Source of the DNA: Ruegeria sp. TM1040
Lineage (GTDB): Bacteria; Pseudomonadota; Alphaproteobacteria; Rhodobacterales; Rhodobacteraceae
Assembly (NCBI RefSeq): GCF_000014065.1
Contig: NC_008044.1
Span: 2,999,501 to 3,063,500 of the forward strand
Direction of reading: 5' to 3'
Length of the DNA: 64,000 nucleotides
Shown here: positions 41,686 to 50,551 of the stretch, in pieces
Layout: every line of letters begins with the position of its first letter
Position numbering within the stretch: the first letter of the stretch is position 1
Program-made: the position numbers and the translations under genes
The notes under the pieces: model-generated
Database searches by the model: none
Told to the model about the DNA's origin: nothing
What the model saw: only the letters and a program-made list of their open reading frames with translations

Positions 41686-42750
41686 ATGACGGACGCGAAC
41701 TCAATTCTTCAGGACATGAACGACCGCTCTCGAGAGGTGTTTCGGATCCTGGTTGAAAACTACCTTGATACGGGTGGTCCGGTTGGTAGCCGCACGTTGA
41801 CGCGCTCTCTGAGCGAGAAGGTGAGCGCGGCTACCGTTCGAAATGTCATGCAGGACTTGGAATATCTTGGTCTTCTGGACAGTCCGCATGTCAGCGCGGG
41901 ACGTATTCCGACGCAGATGGGGCTGCGTCTGTTTGTCGATGGTCTATTGCAAATGGGAGACCCGAGCCGCCAGGATCGGGAGATGATCGACCGCACGCTT
42001 GGGGACAATTCAAGCGATGTTGGTGGGATGCTCGACCGGGTTGGGGCGGCTCTTTCAGGTGTCACGCATGGGGCATCGCTTGTGTTGACTCCCAAACACG
42101 AAGCAGAGCTGCGCCATATCGAATTTGTGTCTTTGGCTCAGGACCGCGCGCTGGTGGTACTGGTGTTTTCCGACGGGCATGTGGAGAACCGTTTGTTTAC
42201 GCCACCTCCCGGACAGACTCCGAGCTCGATGCGCGAGGCTGCGAATTTCCTCAATGCCCTGATCGAAGGGCGGACCCTGAGCGACGTGCGCAAGGATGTT
42301 CAGGGGGAAATCGAACGGAGGCGTCAGGAGATCGATTCCCTCGCGCACGAAATGATCGAAAGCGGGCTCGCTGCCTGGGAAGACGAGGGCAGCGATCAGG
42401 CGCGCTTGATCGTGCGCGGGCGGGCGAATCTCTTGTCAGAGGACGGCGCGCCGGATGAATTGGAAAAGATCCGCAGCCTGTTTGATGACCTGGAGCGCAA
42501 GCGAGACATTGCCGAATTTCTCGAACTGACCGAAGAAGGTGACGGTGTGCGCATTTTTATCGGCTCAGAGAACAAACTTTTCTCACTTTCGGGTTCCTCT
42601 TTGGTGGTGTCTCCTTATATGAACGCTGATCGAAAGATCATCGGTGCGGTCGGGGTGATCGGCCCCACGCGCCTGAACTACGGACGGATTGTGCCGATCG
42701 TGGACTATACGGCACAACTGGTCGGGAAAATGGTATCCGACCGGAGCTAG
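41686..42750 (+). CDS. hrcA: Heat-inducible transcription repressor HrcA
   Basis: A 354-residue repressor with an N-terminal winged helix: MNDRSREVFRILVENYLDTGGPVGSRTL and VSAATVRNVMQDLEYLGLLDSPHVSAGRIPT are diagnostic. The central dimerisation region and C-terminal GAF-like part (VFIGSEN, VVSPYMNADRKIIGAVGVIGPTRLNYGRI) follow. HrcA binds CIRCE elements before groESL and related operons. I see no CIRCE inverted repeat upstream of hrcA itself. grpE follows after 9 bases. Confidence 0.95.
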   Translation: MTDANSILQDMNDRSREVFRILVENYLDTGGPVGSRTLTRSLSEKVSAATVRNVMQDLEYLGLLDSPHVSAGRIPTQMGLRLFVDGLLQMGDPSRQDREMIDRTLGDNSSDVGGMLDRVGAALSGVTHGASLVLTPKHEAELRHIEFVSLAQDRALVVLVFSDGHVENRLFTPPPGQTPSSMREAANFLNALIEGRTLSDVRKDVQGEIERRRQEIDSLAHEMIESGLAAWEDEGSDQARLIVRGRANLLSEDGAPDELEKIRSLFDDLERKRDIAEFLELTEEGDGVRIFIGSENKLFSLSGSSLVVSPYMNADRKIIGAVGVIGPTRLNYGRIVPIVDYTAQLVGKMVSDRS

Positions 42751-42759
42751 AGGTGGATT

Positions 42760-43323
42760 ATGGCAGAGCCCAAGAACGAAGACTTTTTGGACGATATCGA
42801 GGCGGCCGAAGCCGAGGAGCTGTCGGCTCAGACCGAGGAATTTGACGACGAAGCGCTGGAGCTGGACAGCCTGCGTGCGGAGCGTGACGATTATAAGGAT
42901 CGCTTTATGCGGGCGCTTGCGGACGCCGAAAACGCGCGTAAACGCGGCGACAAGGCGCGGCGCGAAGCAGAGCAATACGGCGGCTCCAAGCTGGCCCGTG
43001 ACATGCTGCCGGTCTACGACAACATGAAGCGTGCGGTTGAGGCGGCTACAGAAGAGCAAAAGGCTGTCTCAGCGGCGCTCATCGAAGGGGTCGAGTTGAC
43101 CATGCGCGCGCTTCTGGACGTGTTCCAGAAACATGGCATCCAAGTGGTTTCGCCCGAGGTCGGAGACCGATTTGACCCGCAGGTGCATGAGGCCATGTTC
43201 GAAGCGCCGGTTCCAGGCACAAAGGCCGGTGACATTATTCAGGTGTCAGCCGAAGGCTTCATGTTGCATGACCGCCTGCTCCGGCCTGCTCAGGTTGGTG
43301 TGTCGTCAACACCCGCATCCTAA
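42760..43323 (+). CDS. grpE: Nucleotide exchange factor GrpE
   Basis: A 187-residue cochaperone that releases ADP from DnaK. An acidic N-terminal tail (residues 1-45, rich in Glu and Asp), a long coiled coil (about 45-105, DRFMRALADAENARKRGDKARREAEQ) and the C-terminal beta domain with FDPQVHEAMFEAPVPGTKAGDIIQV are visible. dnaK and dnaJ are not in this window. Three successive hairpins separate it from convergent mutS. Confidence 0.95.
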   Translation: MAEPKNEDFLDDIEAAEAEELSAQTEEFDDEALELDSLRAERDDYKDRFMRALADAENARKRGDKARREAEQYGGSKLARDMLPVYDNMKRAVEAATEEQKAVSAALIEGVELTMRALLDVFQKHGIQVVSPEVGDRFDPQVHEAMFEAPVPGTKAGDIIQVSAEGFMLHDRLLRPAQVGVSSTPAS

Positions 43324-43328
43324 AAGAA

Positions 43329-43362
43329 ATGGGCCCTGACGGGCCCATGCCTCCGGCGGAGG
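43329..43362 (+). terminator. Tandem hairpins after grpE
   Basis: ATGGGCCC, loop TGAC, GGGCCCAT (43329-43348) is directly followed by CCTCC GGC GGAGG (43350-43362) and TATTT. The second hairpin with its TATTT and downstream AAAAGATGAA looks like a short intergenic motif I have seen repeatedly near gene ends in Rhodobacteraceae. No long T run is present, so termination strength is uncertain. Confidence 0.5.
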
Positions 43363-43378
43363 TATTTAGAAAAAGATG

Positions 43379-43409
43379 AAAGGGCGGCCGTTTCGGACCG
43401 CCTTTCTTC
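43379..43409 (-). terminator. Terminator of mutS
   Basis: On the minus strand AAAGGCGG ... CCGCCCTTT forms a stem with one bulged base, followed by CATCTTTTT. It begins within a few bases of the mutS stop. Confidence 0.6.
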
Positions 43410-46061
43410 TTAACCCTTGCTTACGTCCTTGAGCCGATAGAGTGTTTCGAGTGCTTCACGTGGGGTGAGGTCATCGGGAAAGATCTCTTCGAGGAGCTTT
43501 TCTACCGGCGAGGGGCCTTGGGCGGGTTTGGGCTGCGGCGCTGGCGCGGCTGCAAACAACGGCAGGTCATCGATTTGTACCTTTCCGGCACCGCCACCTT
43601 CGCGGCTGCTTTTCTCCAGCATATCGAGGACGCTGCGCGCCCGTGCCACGACCGAGGCAGGTAGACCGGCAAGCTGTGCCACCTGCACACCATAGGAACG
43701 ATCCGCTGCGCCCTTTTTGACCTCATGCAGGAAGATGACTTCGCCTTCCCACTCTTTGACCGAGACGGTTGCATTCTCGACACCGGTGAGTTTTGTCGCG
43801 AGTTGCGTCAATTCGTGATAGTGCGTTGCAAAGAGCGCCCGGGAGCGGTTGACCTCATGCAGATGTTCGAGCGTCGCCCAGGCGATCGATAGGCCATCGT
43901 AGGTTGCCGTGCCACGCCCGATTTCATCAAGGATCACCAGTGCGCGATCATCGGCCTGATTCAGAATGGCAGCGGTCTCTACCATTTCCACCATAAAGGT
44001 CGAGCGTCCACGCGCGAGATCGTCTGATGCGCCAACGCGGCTGAACAACTGGCTGATCATGCCGATATGAGCTGCTTCTGCGGGGACATAGCTGCCCATT
44101 TGAGCAAGCACGGCAATCAGGGCGTTCTGACGCAAGAAGGTCGATTTACCGGCCATGTTGGGCCCGGTGAGAAGCCAGATCGCTGCTCCGTCTTGAGGGC
44201 TGAGATCACAGTCATTCGCCACAAAGCTGTCACCGCCTTGATGGCGCAACGCTTGTTCCACAACCGGATGACGTCCGCCGTCCACGTGAAACGCACGAGA
44301 TGTATCAACGCGCGGTCGGGTCCAGTTTTCCGCGCGTGCAAGATCTGCCAATGCGGTGACCAAATCGATCTCGGCAAACCCGCGCGCGGCCTGATTGAGC
44401 CGCGCAGCGCTGTCTAGAATAGCGCCAGAAAGCCTTTGATAGAGCCGTTTTTCGATCTCAAGCGCCAGATTTCCGGCGTTCAGAATCTTGGTCTCGATTT
44501 CGCTTAGTTCCACGGTTGTGAAACGGACTTGGTTTGCGGTGGTTTGACGATGAATATAGGTGTCTGACATCGGCGCTGACTGCATCTTTGCGGCGTGCGT
44601 CGATGTGGTTTCAATGAAATAGCCAAGCACATTGTTGTGCTTGATCTTGAGTGAGCTGATTCCCGTATGCTCTGCATATTTTTTCTGCAGACCTGCGATG
44701 ACAGAGCGGCCCTCATCTCTGAGGGTGCGCGCTTCATCGAGTTCGCGATCATAGCCTGCTGCGATAAAGCCGCCATCACGGGCCAGCAGGGGGGGCTCGG
44801 CGATCAAGGCGGCATCGAGGAGGGAGAGCAGATCTTGGAACCCTTCGAGGGAGTGTGCCGCATCGCGCAGCAGGGTCGGCAGATCCGGATCCTGTAGTGC
44901 CCGTTCGATGTCTTCGCCTTGGCTCAGGGCGTTGCGAATGGCAGCGAGGTCGCGTGGTCCGCCCCGATCAAGCGCAAGGCGCGAAAGCGCGCGGTCGATA
45001 TCAGGTGTTTTGCGGAGAAGGCCACGCAACGTATCACAGCGAATGGGGTCTTCGACGATCGTATCCAGAGCCTCGAGGCGCGCGGAAATCACGTCGAGAT
45101 TGCGAGAGGGGCTGGAAAGGCGTTGTTCGAGCAGTCGGGCGCCGCCCGGAGTGACGGTGCGATCCACAACAGACAAAAGAGATCCAGCACGTCCGCCAGA
45201 TAGCGAGCGGGTGAGTTCGAGGTTACGCCGGGTTGAGGCGTCGATCTGGACTGTCCGATCCTCGGATTCCTGGAGTGGAGGCTGCAACAGGGGCAGTTTG
45301 CCTTTCTGCGTGATCTCCAGATAGTCCACGACAGCGCCCATGGCCGAGATTTCGGCCCTGTTGAAGGTGCCAAAACCATCGAGCGCGCTCACATTGAACA
45401 GATGGCAGAGACGTTTTTCTGCAGCGGTACTGTCAAAGCTTGCCTTCCCAAGAGGCGTGAGCGGGATTTTGTACTCCTCTGCCAAAGGCAATGTGGCGTC
45501 AAAGATGGGGCCATCTGCAACGATCAGCTCTGATGGGGCAAGACGAGCAAGCTCTGGACTGAGACGCACGCGGGCGACGGGCATGACGTGAAACGCGCCG
45601 GTTGATATATCGGCCCAAGCCAGGGCGGCCTGGTCACGCAGTTCGGAATAGGCCACCAGGAAGTTATGGCGACGCGCTTCGAGCAGGGAATCCTCGGTAA
45701 GCGTGCCGGGCGTCACCAGGCGTACCACGTCACGTTTCACAACGGATTTGGAACCACGTTTCTTGGCTTCTGCGGGGCTTTCAAGCTGCTCGCCCACGGC
45801 AACGCGAAACCCTTTGCGGATCAGGGTCAAAAGATACCCTTCGGCGGCATGCACGGGAACGCCGCACATGGGAATATCCTCGCCTTCGTGTTTGCCCCGT
45901 TTTGTGAGCGCGATATCAAGCGCCTCGGCCGCGTTGACCGCATCCTCAAAGAACATCTCGTAGAAATCGCCCATGCGATAAAACAGGAGCGCATCCGGGT
46001 ATTGCGCCTTGATCTCGAGATATTGCGCCATCATCGGCGTGACAGACATGCGAGCCCCCAT
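43410..46061 (-). CDS. mutS: DNA mismatch repair protein MutS
   Basis: An 883-residue mismatch sensor. The mismatch-binding N-terminus has TPMMAQYLEIKAQYPDALLFYRMGDFYEMFFEDA with the Phe-X-Glu wedge (YRMGDFYEMF); then the connector and lever domains, and the ATPase with WLLTGPNMAGKSTFLRQ (about residues 630-646), SRVGASDDLARGRSTFMVEM, LVILDEIGRGTATYDGLSIAWA and FATHYHELTQL. The C-terminal tail (PLFAAAPAPQPKPAQGPSPVEKLL) links to the dimer end. Starts at 46061 or, with GGGGG close upstream, 46049 are both possible. mutL is not in the window. Confidence 0.97.
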   Translation of the reverse strand: MGARMSVTPMMAQYLEIKAQYPDALLFYRMGDFYEMFFEDAVNAAEALDIALTKRGKHEGEDIPMCGVPVHAAEGYLLTLIRKGFRVAVGEQLESPAEAKKRGSKSVVKRDVVRLVTPGTLTEDSLLEARRHNFLVAYSELRDQAALAWADISTGAFHVMPVARVRLSPELARLAPSELIVADGPIFDATLPLAEEYKIPLTPLGKASFDSTAAEKRLCHLFNVSALDGFGTFNRAEISAMGAVVDYLEITQKGKLPLLQPPLQESEDRTVQIDASTRRNLELTRSLSGGRAGSLLSVVDRTVTPGGARLLEQRLSSPSRNLDVISARLEALDTIVEDPIRCDTLRGLLRKTPDIDRALSRLALDRGGPRDLAAIRNALSQGEDIERALQDPDLPTLLRDAAHSLEGFQDLLSLLDAALIAEPPLLARDGGFIAAGYDRELDEARTLRDEGRSVIAGLQKKYAEHTGISSLKIKHNNVLGYFIETTSTHAAKMQSAPMSDTYIHRQTTANQVRFTTVELSEIETKILNAGNLALEIEKRLYQRLSGAILDSAARLNQAARGFAEIDLVTALADLARAENWTRPRVDTSRAFHVDGGRHPVVEQALRHQGGDSFVANDCDLSPQDGAAIWLLTGPNMAGKSTFLRQNALIAVLAQMGSYVPAEAAHIGMISQLFSRVGASDDLARGRSTFMVEMVETAAILNQADDRALVILDEIGRGTATYDGLSIAWATLEHLHEVNRSRALFATHYHELTQLATKLTGVENATVSVKEWEGEVIFLHEVKKGAADRSYGVQVAQLAGLPASVVARARSVLDMLEKSSREGGGAGKVQIDDLPLFAAAPAPQPKPAQGPSPVEKLLEEIFPDDLTPREALETLYRLKDVSKG

Positions 46062-46112
46062 TTGTCAGGTCGCACGACGTTTACATGGCTCGAGTCGTGA
46101 GGAAAACCCGGC

Positions 46113-46150
46113 AAACAAAATGCCGAGCCCCGCCTGTGCGGAACTCGGCT
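46113..46150 (-). terminator. Rho-independent terminator of the flagellin gene
   Basis: On the minus strand GCCGAG TT CCGC, loop ACAG, GCGG GG CTCGGC, then ATTTTGTTT, 20 bases past the flagellin stop. Confidence 0.8.
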
Positions 46151-46169
46151 TGATGGGATGGTTTCACGT

Positions 46170-47018
46170 TCAGGAGTAGAGAGACCGCAAAGAACCCGGT
46201 GACGCATTGGCAATCGAGAGCGACAGGCCGCTCAATTGCTCTTGCACGCTCAGGGCTTCATAGCGGGTTGCGGCATCTTCCATGTCCGTGTCTGTGAGCT
46301 CGCTGATGCCGAGCCTAACCGCATCGCTCAATTTGTCGAGGAACACGTCCTGCTCGGCCATCTGCTGTGCTCCGGCCCCAAGCGAAGCGGCACCTTCGGT
46401 GGCATACCGCAAGAACCCCTCGATCTCGCCAAGTGCGGTACGCGCCGAGGCAGCATCCGTCACCGTCGTGCGGTTGTTGATGTCAAAGCTGGCGCTGCCT
46501 TCAAAATCCACACTGTCCACGGTGATACTGGACAGCGTCGGCGCATCATCGCCTGAACGATCCTGAGAGGCTGCAACGGTGAGGCTTGTGCCACCATTGC
46601 CGTCAGTGTCTGTCGCCAACAGGTTGACGCCGTTGAAACCGGACGAAGAAATGATCGTGTTGATCTGCTCGGTCTTCTGAGCAAGCTGCTCTTCGATCTT
46701 GCTGTAATCACTGACACCGGAGTTGGCTTGGATCGTCAACTCTTTCATATCTGTCAACAGCGATGTGATCTGCTCAGCGCCAGCGGAAGCGACAGCGACT
46801 GTGGCTTCTCCGATATTCAATCCTTTGGATGTGGCTTCAAAGCCTGCCAGATCGGATCCCATGATCTCTGAGATTGCCCAGATTGCAGCAGAATCTTTGG
46901 CTTTGTCGACTTCCTTGCCGGTGGAGACGTCTTCCTGGACCTCCTCTTTCTCCACCTGTCTGTCGGATAGGACCCGAAGCGCGATCTCCGCGCCCGGATT
47001 TGTGTTGATACTCGTCAT
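46170..47018 (-). CDS. Flagellin family protein (orphan locus)
   Basis: A 282-residue flagellin. The N-terminal D0/D1 helix region has GAEIALRVLSDRQVEKEEVQEDVSTGKEVDKAKDSAAIWAISEIM and SLLTDMKELTIQANSG; ISSSGFNGVNLLATD marks the end of the N-terminal domain. A short variable central part is followed by the C-terminal helix ending LSIANASPGSLRSLYS. The opening differs from the usual N-terminal MxxxNTNxxAxxALxxL by acidic/charged substitutions. No other flagellar gene is near, so this is an additional or specialised filament subunit. It has its own strong AAGGGG site and terminator. Confidence 0.87.
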   Translation of the reverse strand: MTSINTNPGAEIALRVLSDRQVEKEEVQEDVSTGKEVDKAKDSAAIWAISEIMGSDLAGFEATSKGLNIGEATVAVASAGAEQITSLLTDMKELTIQANSGVSDYSKIEEQLAQKTEQINTIISSSGFNGVNLLATDTDGNGGTSLTVAASQDRSGDDAPTLSSITVDSVDFEGSASFDINNRTTVTDAASARTALGEIEGFLRYATEGAASLGAGAQQMAEQDVFLDKLSDAVRLGISELTDTDMEDAATRYEALSVQEQLSGLSLSIANASPGSLRSLYS

Positions 47019-47343
47019 TTGCGCACCCCTTTAATAGCTTAATACCTGGTATGCATGCTTCGTTGGACCGTGCGGGATGATCCCGTCCGGACGGGGGATG
47101 CCGTTCTGACAAATGCGGTCGCACGTTAGGACGCCGCGCCACTTGGGCAGCAAGTGCAGTGAATTAACACAATACAACTGTAGCAAAGCCGCGTCTGAAT
47201 TGGGGCTGAAATTTGACAAACCCTTACGATTTTAAGTCAGGATTTGAAAGAAATGCAAAATAGTGAATTGTGAAAGCCGTGCATTGAGAGGTTTGGCTGG
47301 CTGAGATATGACAGTTTTCGACTAGGAGAGGACGAAGACCGAC
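47019..47343. promoter_or_regulatory. Divergent flagellin / maeB intergenic region
   Basis: A 325-base gene-free stretch containing the promoters of both genes. It holds a perfect 14-base palindrome CCCGTCCGGACGGG at 47082-47095, 64-77 bases before the flagellin start and likely in its leader. An AT-rich part (about 47200-47290) has TTGACA at 47213-47218, a possible -35 for maeB, with TAAGTC-like sequence about 17 bases on. I see no convincing sigma-28 or sigma-54 site. Confidence 0.5.
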
Positions 47344-49599
47344 ATGCCCAAAGCCAAGATTACCGATGAAGAGGCACTGGCCTTTCACTTGGAACCCAGC
47401 CCCGGTAAATGGGAGGTCACCGCGACGGTTCCGATGACCACGCAGCGGGATCTGTCCTTGGCCTATAGCCCCGGTGTTGCGGTGCCTTGCGAAGCCATCG
47501 CTGAAAACCCCGAAACCGCCTATGACTACACAAACAAGGGCAATCTTGTTGCGGTGATCTCCAATGGGACCGCCGTTCTGGGTCTTGGCAACCTCGGCGC
47601 GCTGGGTTCAAAGCCCGTGATGGAAGGGAAATCGGTCCTCTTCAAACGCTTTGCAGATGTGAACTCGATCGACATCGAACTCGACACCGAGGACCCGGAC
47701 GAATTCATCAAGGCGGTTAGACTGATGGGGCCGACCTTTGGCGGCATCAACCTTGAGGACATCAAGGCGCCCGAGTGTTTCATCATCGAACAGAAGCTCA
47801 AGGAAGAGATGGACATTCCGGTCTTCCATGACGACCAGCATGGCACCGCCGTGATCTGCGCCGCCGGTCTGATCAACGCGCTGCATTTATCGGGCAAGAA
47901 GATCGAAGATGTGCGGATTGTCCTCAATGGGGCAGGGGCGGCGGGCATTGCTTGTATTGAGCTCTTGAAATCCATGGGCGCGCGGCACGAAAACTGCATC
48001 GTCTGCGACACCAAGGGCGTGATCTATCAGGGCCGTACCGAGGGGATGAACCAGTGGAAGTCAGCGCATGCGGTGAAGACAGAACTGCGCTCGCTCGAAG
48101 AAGCCATGAATGGCGCGGATGTATTCCTTGGCGTTTCGGTCAAAGGTGCGGTGACGCAGGACATGGTAAAATCCATGGCCGACAACCCGGTTATCTTTGC
48201 GATGGCAAACCCCGATCCGGAAATTACGCCCGAAGAGGCGCATGAGGTTCGCGTGGATGCGATCGTGGCGACGGGACGTTCGGACTATCCGAACCAGGTA
48301 AACAACGTTCTCGGCTTTCCTTATCTCTTCCGCGGAGCGCTCGATATTCATGCCCGGGCCATCAATGATGAGATGAAGATCGCCTGCGCGCATGCTTTGG
48401 CGCGCCTTGCGCGCGAGGATGTGCCGGATGAGGTCGCGCTGGCCTATGGTAAATCCCTGTCCTTTGGTCGCGACTACATCATCCCGACGCCCTTTGATCC
48501 ACGCCTGATCCACCGCATTCCGCCAGCGGTTGCCAAGGCCGGCATGGATACTGGTGTAGCCCGTCGTCCGATCATCGATATGGACGCCTACGAACACGGT
48601 CTGCGCGGACGTATGGACCCGACGCAATCGATCTTGCGCGGTCTCAATGCACGCGCGCGTGCAGCGCAGTCGCGGATGATCTTCGCCGAAGGTGATGATC
48701 CACGCGTTCTGCGTGCAGCCGTCACCTATCAGCGCTCAGGATTTGGCAAGGCTCTGGTCGTGGGACGTCAGGACGACGTCAAAGCCAAACTTGAAGAAGC
48801 GGGTCTGGGCGATGCCGTGCGTGAGCTGGAGGTCGTGAACGCCGCCAATACGCATCACTTTGAAACCTATAAGGATTTCCTTTACGAGAGACTGAACCGC
48901 AAAGGGTTTGATCGCAAGGATATTCACCGTCTGGTGGGGCGTGATAGACATGTGTTCTCTGCGCTGATGCTTGCACATGGACATGGCGACGGTCTGGTTT
49001 CGGGCGCGACTCGCAAGTCTGCGCATGTGCTCGACCGGATCAACCATGTGTTCGACGCAGATGCGGAACATGGTGCCGCTGGGGTCACGGCATTGCTTCA
49101 CAAGGGTCGCATTGTCTTGATCGGAGACACGCTCGTTCATGAATGGCCTGACGAGAATGACCTAGCCACCATTGCAGAGCGTGCAGCTGGTGTGGCGCGC
49201 CACATGGGTCTTGATCCGCGTGTGGCCTTCGTCAGTTTTTCGACCTTCGGCTATCCGGTCTCGGAGCGGGCGGAGAAGATGCATATTGCGCCAACCGTGC
49301 TTGATAAACGCGGTGTAGATTTTGAATACGAAGGCGAAATGACCGTAGATGTCGCCCTCAACGCCAAGGCGCAGGAGCATTATCCGTTCCAGCGCCTGTC
49401 TGGTCCGGCCAATATCCTGGTGGTTCCGGCGCGTCACTCGGCATCGATCTCGGTGAAGCTGATGCAGGAGATGGGTGGTGCCACGGTTGTGGGTCCGATC
49501 CTTTCGGGTGTCGACAAACCGATCCAGATCTGCTCCACCACCTCGACCGCAAATGACGTGCTGAACATGGCCGTTCTTGCGGCCTGCAACATCGGTTGA
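47344..49599 (+). CDS. maeB: NADP-dependent malic enzyme (malic enzyme-phosphotransacetylase fusion)
   Basis: A 751-residue two-domain protein. Residues about 1-430 are malic enzyme: LSLAYSPGVAVPCEAI, the segment FADVNSIDIELDTEDPDEFI, PVFHDDQHGTAVICAAGL and the NADP loop IVLNGAGAAGIACIELL. Residues about 440-751 are a phosphotransacetylase-like domain (GLVSGATRKSAHVLDRI; GPILSGVDKPIQICSTTSTANDVLNMAVLAA). It decarboxylates malate to pyruvate with NADPH; the second domain is regulatory in related MaeB enzymes. Length is typical. It is divergent from the flagellin gene. Confidence 0.96.
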   Translation: MPKAKITDEEALAFHLEPSPGKWEVTATVPMTTQRDLSLAYSPGVAVPCEAIAENPETAYDYTNKGNLVAVISNGTAVLGLGNLGALGSKPVMEGKSVLFKRFADVNSIDIELDTEDPDEFIKAVRLMGPTFGGINLEDIKAPECFIIEQKLKEEMDIPVFHDDQHGTAVICAAGLINALHLSGKKIEDVRIVLNGAGAAGIACIELLKSMGARHENCIVCDTKGVIYQGRTEGMNQWKSAHAVKTELRSLEEAMNGADVFLGVSVKGAVTQDMVKSMADNPVIFAMANPDPEITPEEAHEVRVDAIVATGRSDYPNQVNNVLGFPYLFRGALDIHARAINDEMKIACAHALARLAREDVPDEVALAYGKSLSFGRDYIIPTPFDPRLIHRIPPAVAKAGMDTGVARRPIIDMDAYEHGLRGRMDPTQSILRGLNARARAAQSRMIFAEGDDPRVLRAAVTYQRSGFGKALVVGRQDDVKAKLEEAGLGDAVRELEVVNAANTHHFETYKDFLYERLNRKGFDRKDIHRLVGRDRHVFSALMLAHGHGDGLVSGATRKSAHVLDRINHVFDADAEHGAAGVTALLHKGRIVLIGDTLVHEWPDENDLATIAERAAGVARHMGLDPRVAFVSFSTFGYPVSERAEKMHIAPTVLDKRGVDFEYEGEMTVDVALNAKAQEHYPFQRLSGPANILVVPARHSASISVKLMQEMGGATVVGPILSGVDKPIQICSTTSTANDVLNMAVLAACNIG

Positions 49600-49618
49600 A
49601 CCAGAAGGGAGGCTGCTC

Positions 49619-50491
49619 ATGGCGATCTGGAACCTTGGGTCGATCAACATCGACATGGTCTATTCGCTGCCGCATATGCCGCAGCCGGGCGAGACGCTGG
49701 CAGCCACTTCCTTTGATCAGGGTCTGGGCGGCAAGGGCGCAAATATGTCGGTTGCCGCCGCCCGCGCTGGGGCGCATGCCTGCCATATCGGGGCCATTGG
49801 TCCAGAGGGGAAATGGTGTGTGGATCGGTTGATGGAGTACGGTGTCGATACGCGCCATATCGTGCAAAGCGATACCGCGACCGGTCATGCCATCATCGCT
49901 GTGGATCCGGCCGGTGAAAATCAGATCATCCTCTATCCCGGTGCTAACCGTGGGCTTGGTGCCGATCAGATCGGCCAAGCACTCAGCGCGGCAAACGCAG
50001 GGGATATTCTGCTGATGCAGAATGAGACCAACATGCAGGCCGAGGCCGCAGAGATGGGGCGCAAACTGGGGCTGCGCGTCGCATATGCGGCGGCGCCTTT
50101 TGATGCGGCAGCGGTTCAGGCGGTTTTGCCCTTTGTGGATCTCTTGTTTCTCAACGAGGTCGAGGCGGCACAGCTTCAGGACGCCACAGGAAAACCACCT
50201 CAGGATCTGGGTGTCGACGATGTGATCGTGACACTCGGGGCTGAAGGCGCGCGCCATTTTGACGGTCGCACCGGCGCTGTGAGCGATGTGGCTGCGCAGA
50301 AGGTGACTGCAGTGGATACCACCGGGGCGGGGGACACATTCACCGGATATGTTCTGGCTGCGCTGGATCGCGGATTACCGATGGCGCAGGCCATGGCGCA
50401 GGCCTCGCGGGCCGGAGCCTTGATGGTTACACGTCACGGAGCGGCAGATGTTATCCCGGACCTCAAAGAGGTTCAGGACGCCAAATTCTGA
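49619..50491 (+). CDS. PfkB-family (ribokinase-like) sugar kinase
   Basis: A 290-residue ribokinase-fold kinase. The N-terminal WNLGSINIDMVYSLPHMPQPGET and GGKGANMSVAAARAG give the substrate-binding region (ribokinase type), and VDTTGAGDTFTGYVLAALDRG holds the catalytic Asp and anion hole. Ribose is the likely but unproven substrate, as no ribose transporter is adjacent. The ATG at 49619 has AAGGGAGG 6-8 bases before it, within 20 bases of the maeB stop. Confidence 0.88.
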   Translation: MAIWNLGSINIDMVYSLPHMPQPGETLAATSFDQGLGGKGANMSVAAARAGAHACHIGAIGPEGKWCVDRLMEYGVDTRHIVQSDTATGHAIIAVDPAGENQIILYPGANRGLGADQIGQALSAANAGDILLMQNETNMQAEAAEMGRKLGLRVAYAAAPFDAAAVQAVLPFVDLLFLNEVEAAQLQDATGKPPQDLGVDDVIVTLGAEGARHFDGRTGAVSDVAAQKVTAVDTTGAGDTFTGYVLAALDRGLPMAQAMAQASRAGALMVTRHGAADVIPDLKEVQDAKF

Positions 50492-50518
50492 CGTCCCTGT
50501 TCTACAGAACCACCAAGA

Positions 50519-50543
50519 AGGGGGCCCTAGCGGCCCCTTTTTT
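50519..50543 (+). terminator. Rho-independent terminator of the PfkB kinase gene (bidirectional)
   Basis: GGGGCC, loop CTAGC, GGCCCC, then TTTTTT. The left flank also gives TTCTT on the minus strand, so it can serve the convergent msrA. Confidence 0.88.
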
Positions 50544-50551
50544 ATGAGTTA

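Noticed and set aside
44281-44300. A further parS-like sequence in mutS (CCACGTGAAACGC)
   Set aside because: Only one half of the palindrome matches; similar half sites near 45585 and 46158 are also too poor.
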